A stretch of 5,778 bases of DNA, taken from contig SHXL01000173.1 of assembly GCA_009693345.1 (NCBI GenBank), forward strand, positions 1 through 5,778, read 5' to 3'. The stretch's first letter is position 1. Every line of letters begins with the position of its first letter. The notes beneath the pieces are model-generated. The model was not told the origin of the DNA. It was given only the letters and a program-made list of their open reading frames with translations, and ran no database searches. Shown here one piece after another: positions 5,175-5,778 of the stretch. Source of the DNA: Betaproteobacteria bacterium (GTDB lineage Bacteria > Pseudomonadota > Gammaproteobacteria > Burkholderiales > SG8-39). Both the position numbers and the translations under genes were made by a program.

Positions 5175-5778
5175 TTATTGCGCGAGCAGTTGCCGCCAGC
5201 GCGCCGCCACCTTCTTGGGCGTCTCGGCATCGCCGGTGGCCGCCACAGTCGCCTTCTCCCACTCCCCGAGGAAATCCGGGGTCATGGACCTCCACTTCTT
5301 GAGTTCCGCCGTCGGAAACGGATTAAATACCGCACCCTGCGTCTTGAGGTTGGCCACTGCCTTTTGCTCGAAATCCCCGACCCACGCCAGGTATTCCGCC
5401 ATGGTCTCGCGCGACTGGTCGAGGAAAATCTTCTGCACGTCCGCGGGCAGCCGGTCCCAGGTGCGCTTGCTGATGGAGACGTTGTGGCCGGTTATCGCCA
5501 TCACCGGGCCGCAACTGTACTTGCCAACCTCATGCAGCTTGTACTGCTGCATGTTGCCCGCGTTGATGAACGAGTAGTCGAGGGTGCCGTGCTGCAGGGC
5601 CTCGTAGATCCCGGGCGGAGGCACGGTCACCGGCACCGCGCCGATGGCAGTGAAGGCCTTCGGGATGTCGGCTCCGAAGCTGCGCATCTTCTTGCCGCGG
5701 AGCTTGTCCACGCTTAGGCAGTCCTCCGACTTGCCGGTCATGTAGTACTCGCCGAGCGGCTGTTGGAACAGCCACTGC
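5175..5778 (-). CDS. dctP: TRAP transporter substrate-binding protein (DctP family), 5' end cut by window
   Basis: This is the periplasmic solute-binding protein of the TRAP system, which captures the substrate and delivers it to DctQM. The frame is open to the right edge (outermost residues Q-W-L-F-Q-Q-P-L-G-E-Y-Y), so the signal peptide and N-terminal lobe are missing. About 200 of some 330-350 residues are present. Counting from the internal ATG at 5741, the features are DKLRGKKMRSFG (12-23), whose R20 is in the place of the arginine that clamps substrate carboxylate in most family members, and VPPPGIYEALQHGTLDYSF (40-58), the typical P-x-E-x-Y-x-A-L-Q-x-G-x-x-D region with glycine at the usual glutamate position. 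The C-terminal helices are rich in W, K and E. The gene ends in TAA and leads the dctP-dctQ-dctM operon. The ligand is probably an organic acid, but the sequence does not fix which. Confidence 0.93.
   Translation of the reverse strand, partial: QWLFQQPLGEYYMTGKSEDCLSVDKLRGKKMRSFGADIPKAFTAIGAVPVTVPPPGIYEALQHGTLDYSFINAGNMQQYKLHEVGKYSCGPVMAITGHNVSISKRTWDRLPADVQKIFLDQSRETMAEYLAWVGDFEQKAVANLKTQGAVFNPFPTAELKKWRSMTPDFLGEWEKATVAATGDAETPKKVAARWRQLLAQ

Overview
The window looks like chromosomal DNA from a GC-rich proteobacterium. The codon third positions are strongly G/C. The gene content (a PIG3-type quinone oxidoreductase, a TRAP transporter operon, a higBA module and a short GTTCCCGC-GAAA-GCGGGAAC palindromic repeat) fits a betaproteobacterium or a close relative. 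That placement is inference, because no rRNA or other marker gene is present.

Layout, left to right. (1) Bases 1-661, + strand: C-terminal two thirds of a PLP-dependent threonine/serine dehydratase (serine racemase-like), cut by the left edge. (2) 690-1667, +: complete PIG3-family NAD(P)H quinone oxidoreductase. A good candidate promoter for it overlaps the stop codon of the dehydratase. (3) 1680-1704: REP-like perfect hairpin in the 47-base gap between convergent genes. (4) 1715-2318, - strand: higB toxin followed by higA antitoxin, a complete type II toxin-antitoxin operon with a candidate promoter and operator at 2325-2353. (5) 2430-3173, +: phytanoyl-CoA dioxygenase family gene whose reading frame is intact except for one amber codon, which replaces the tryptophan just before the metal-binding HxD motif. 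(6) 3230-5778, -: TRAP transporter operon read dctP, dctQ, dctM. dctP is cut by the right edge, and a strong GC-rich hairpin lies between dctP and dctQ.

The TRAP genes should form one secondary carboxylate-type uptake system: a periplasmic binding protein plus small and large membrane subunits. The higBA pair should form a self-contained, autoregulated toxin-antitoxin unit. The dehydratase, oxidoreductase and dioxygenase are metabolic enzymes with no pathway link visible here. All intergenic gaps are under 120 bases, and no tRNA, rRNA, CRISPR array or insertion sequence was seen. I did not find a convincing undescribed multi-gene system. The point most worth checking is the single amber codon in the dioxygenase, followed by the possible regulatory structure between dctP and dctQ.
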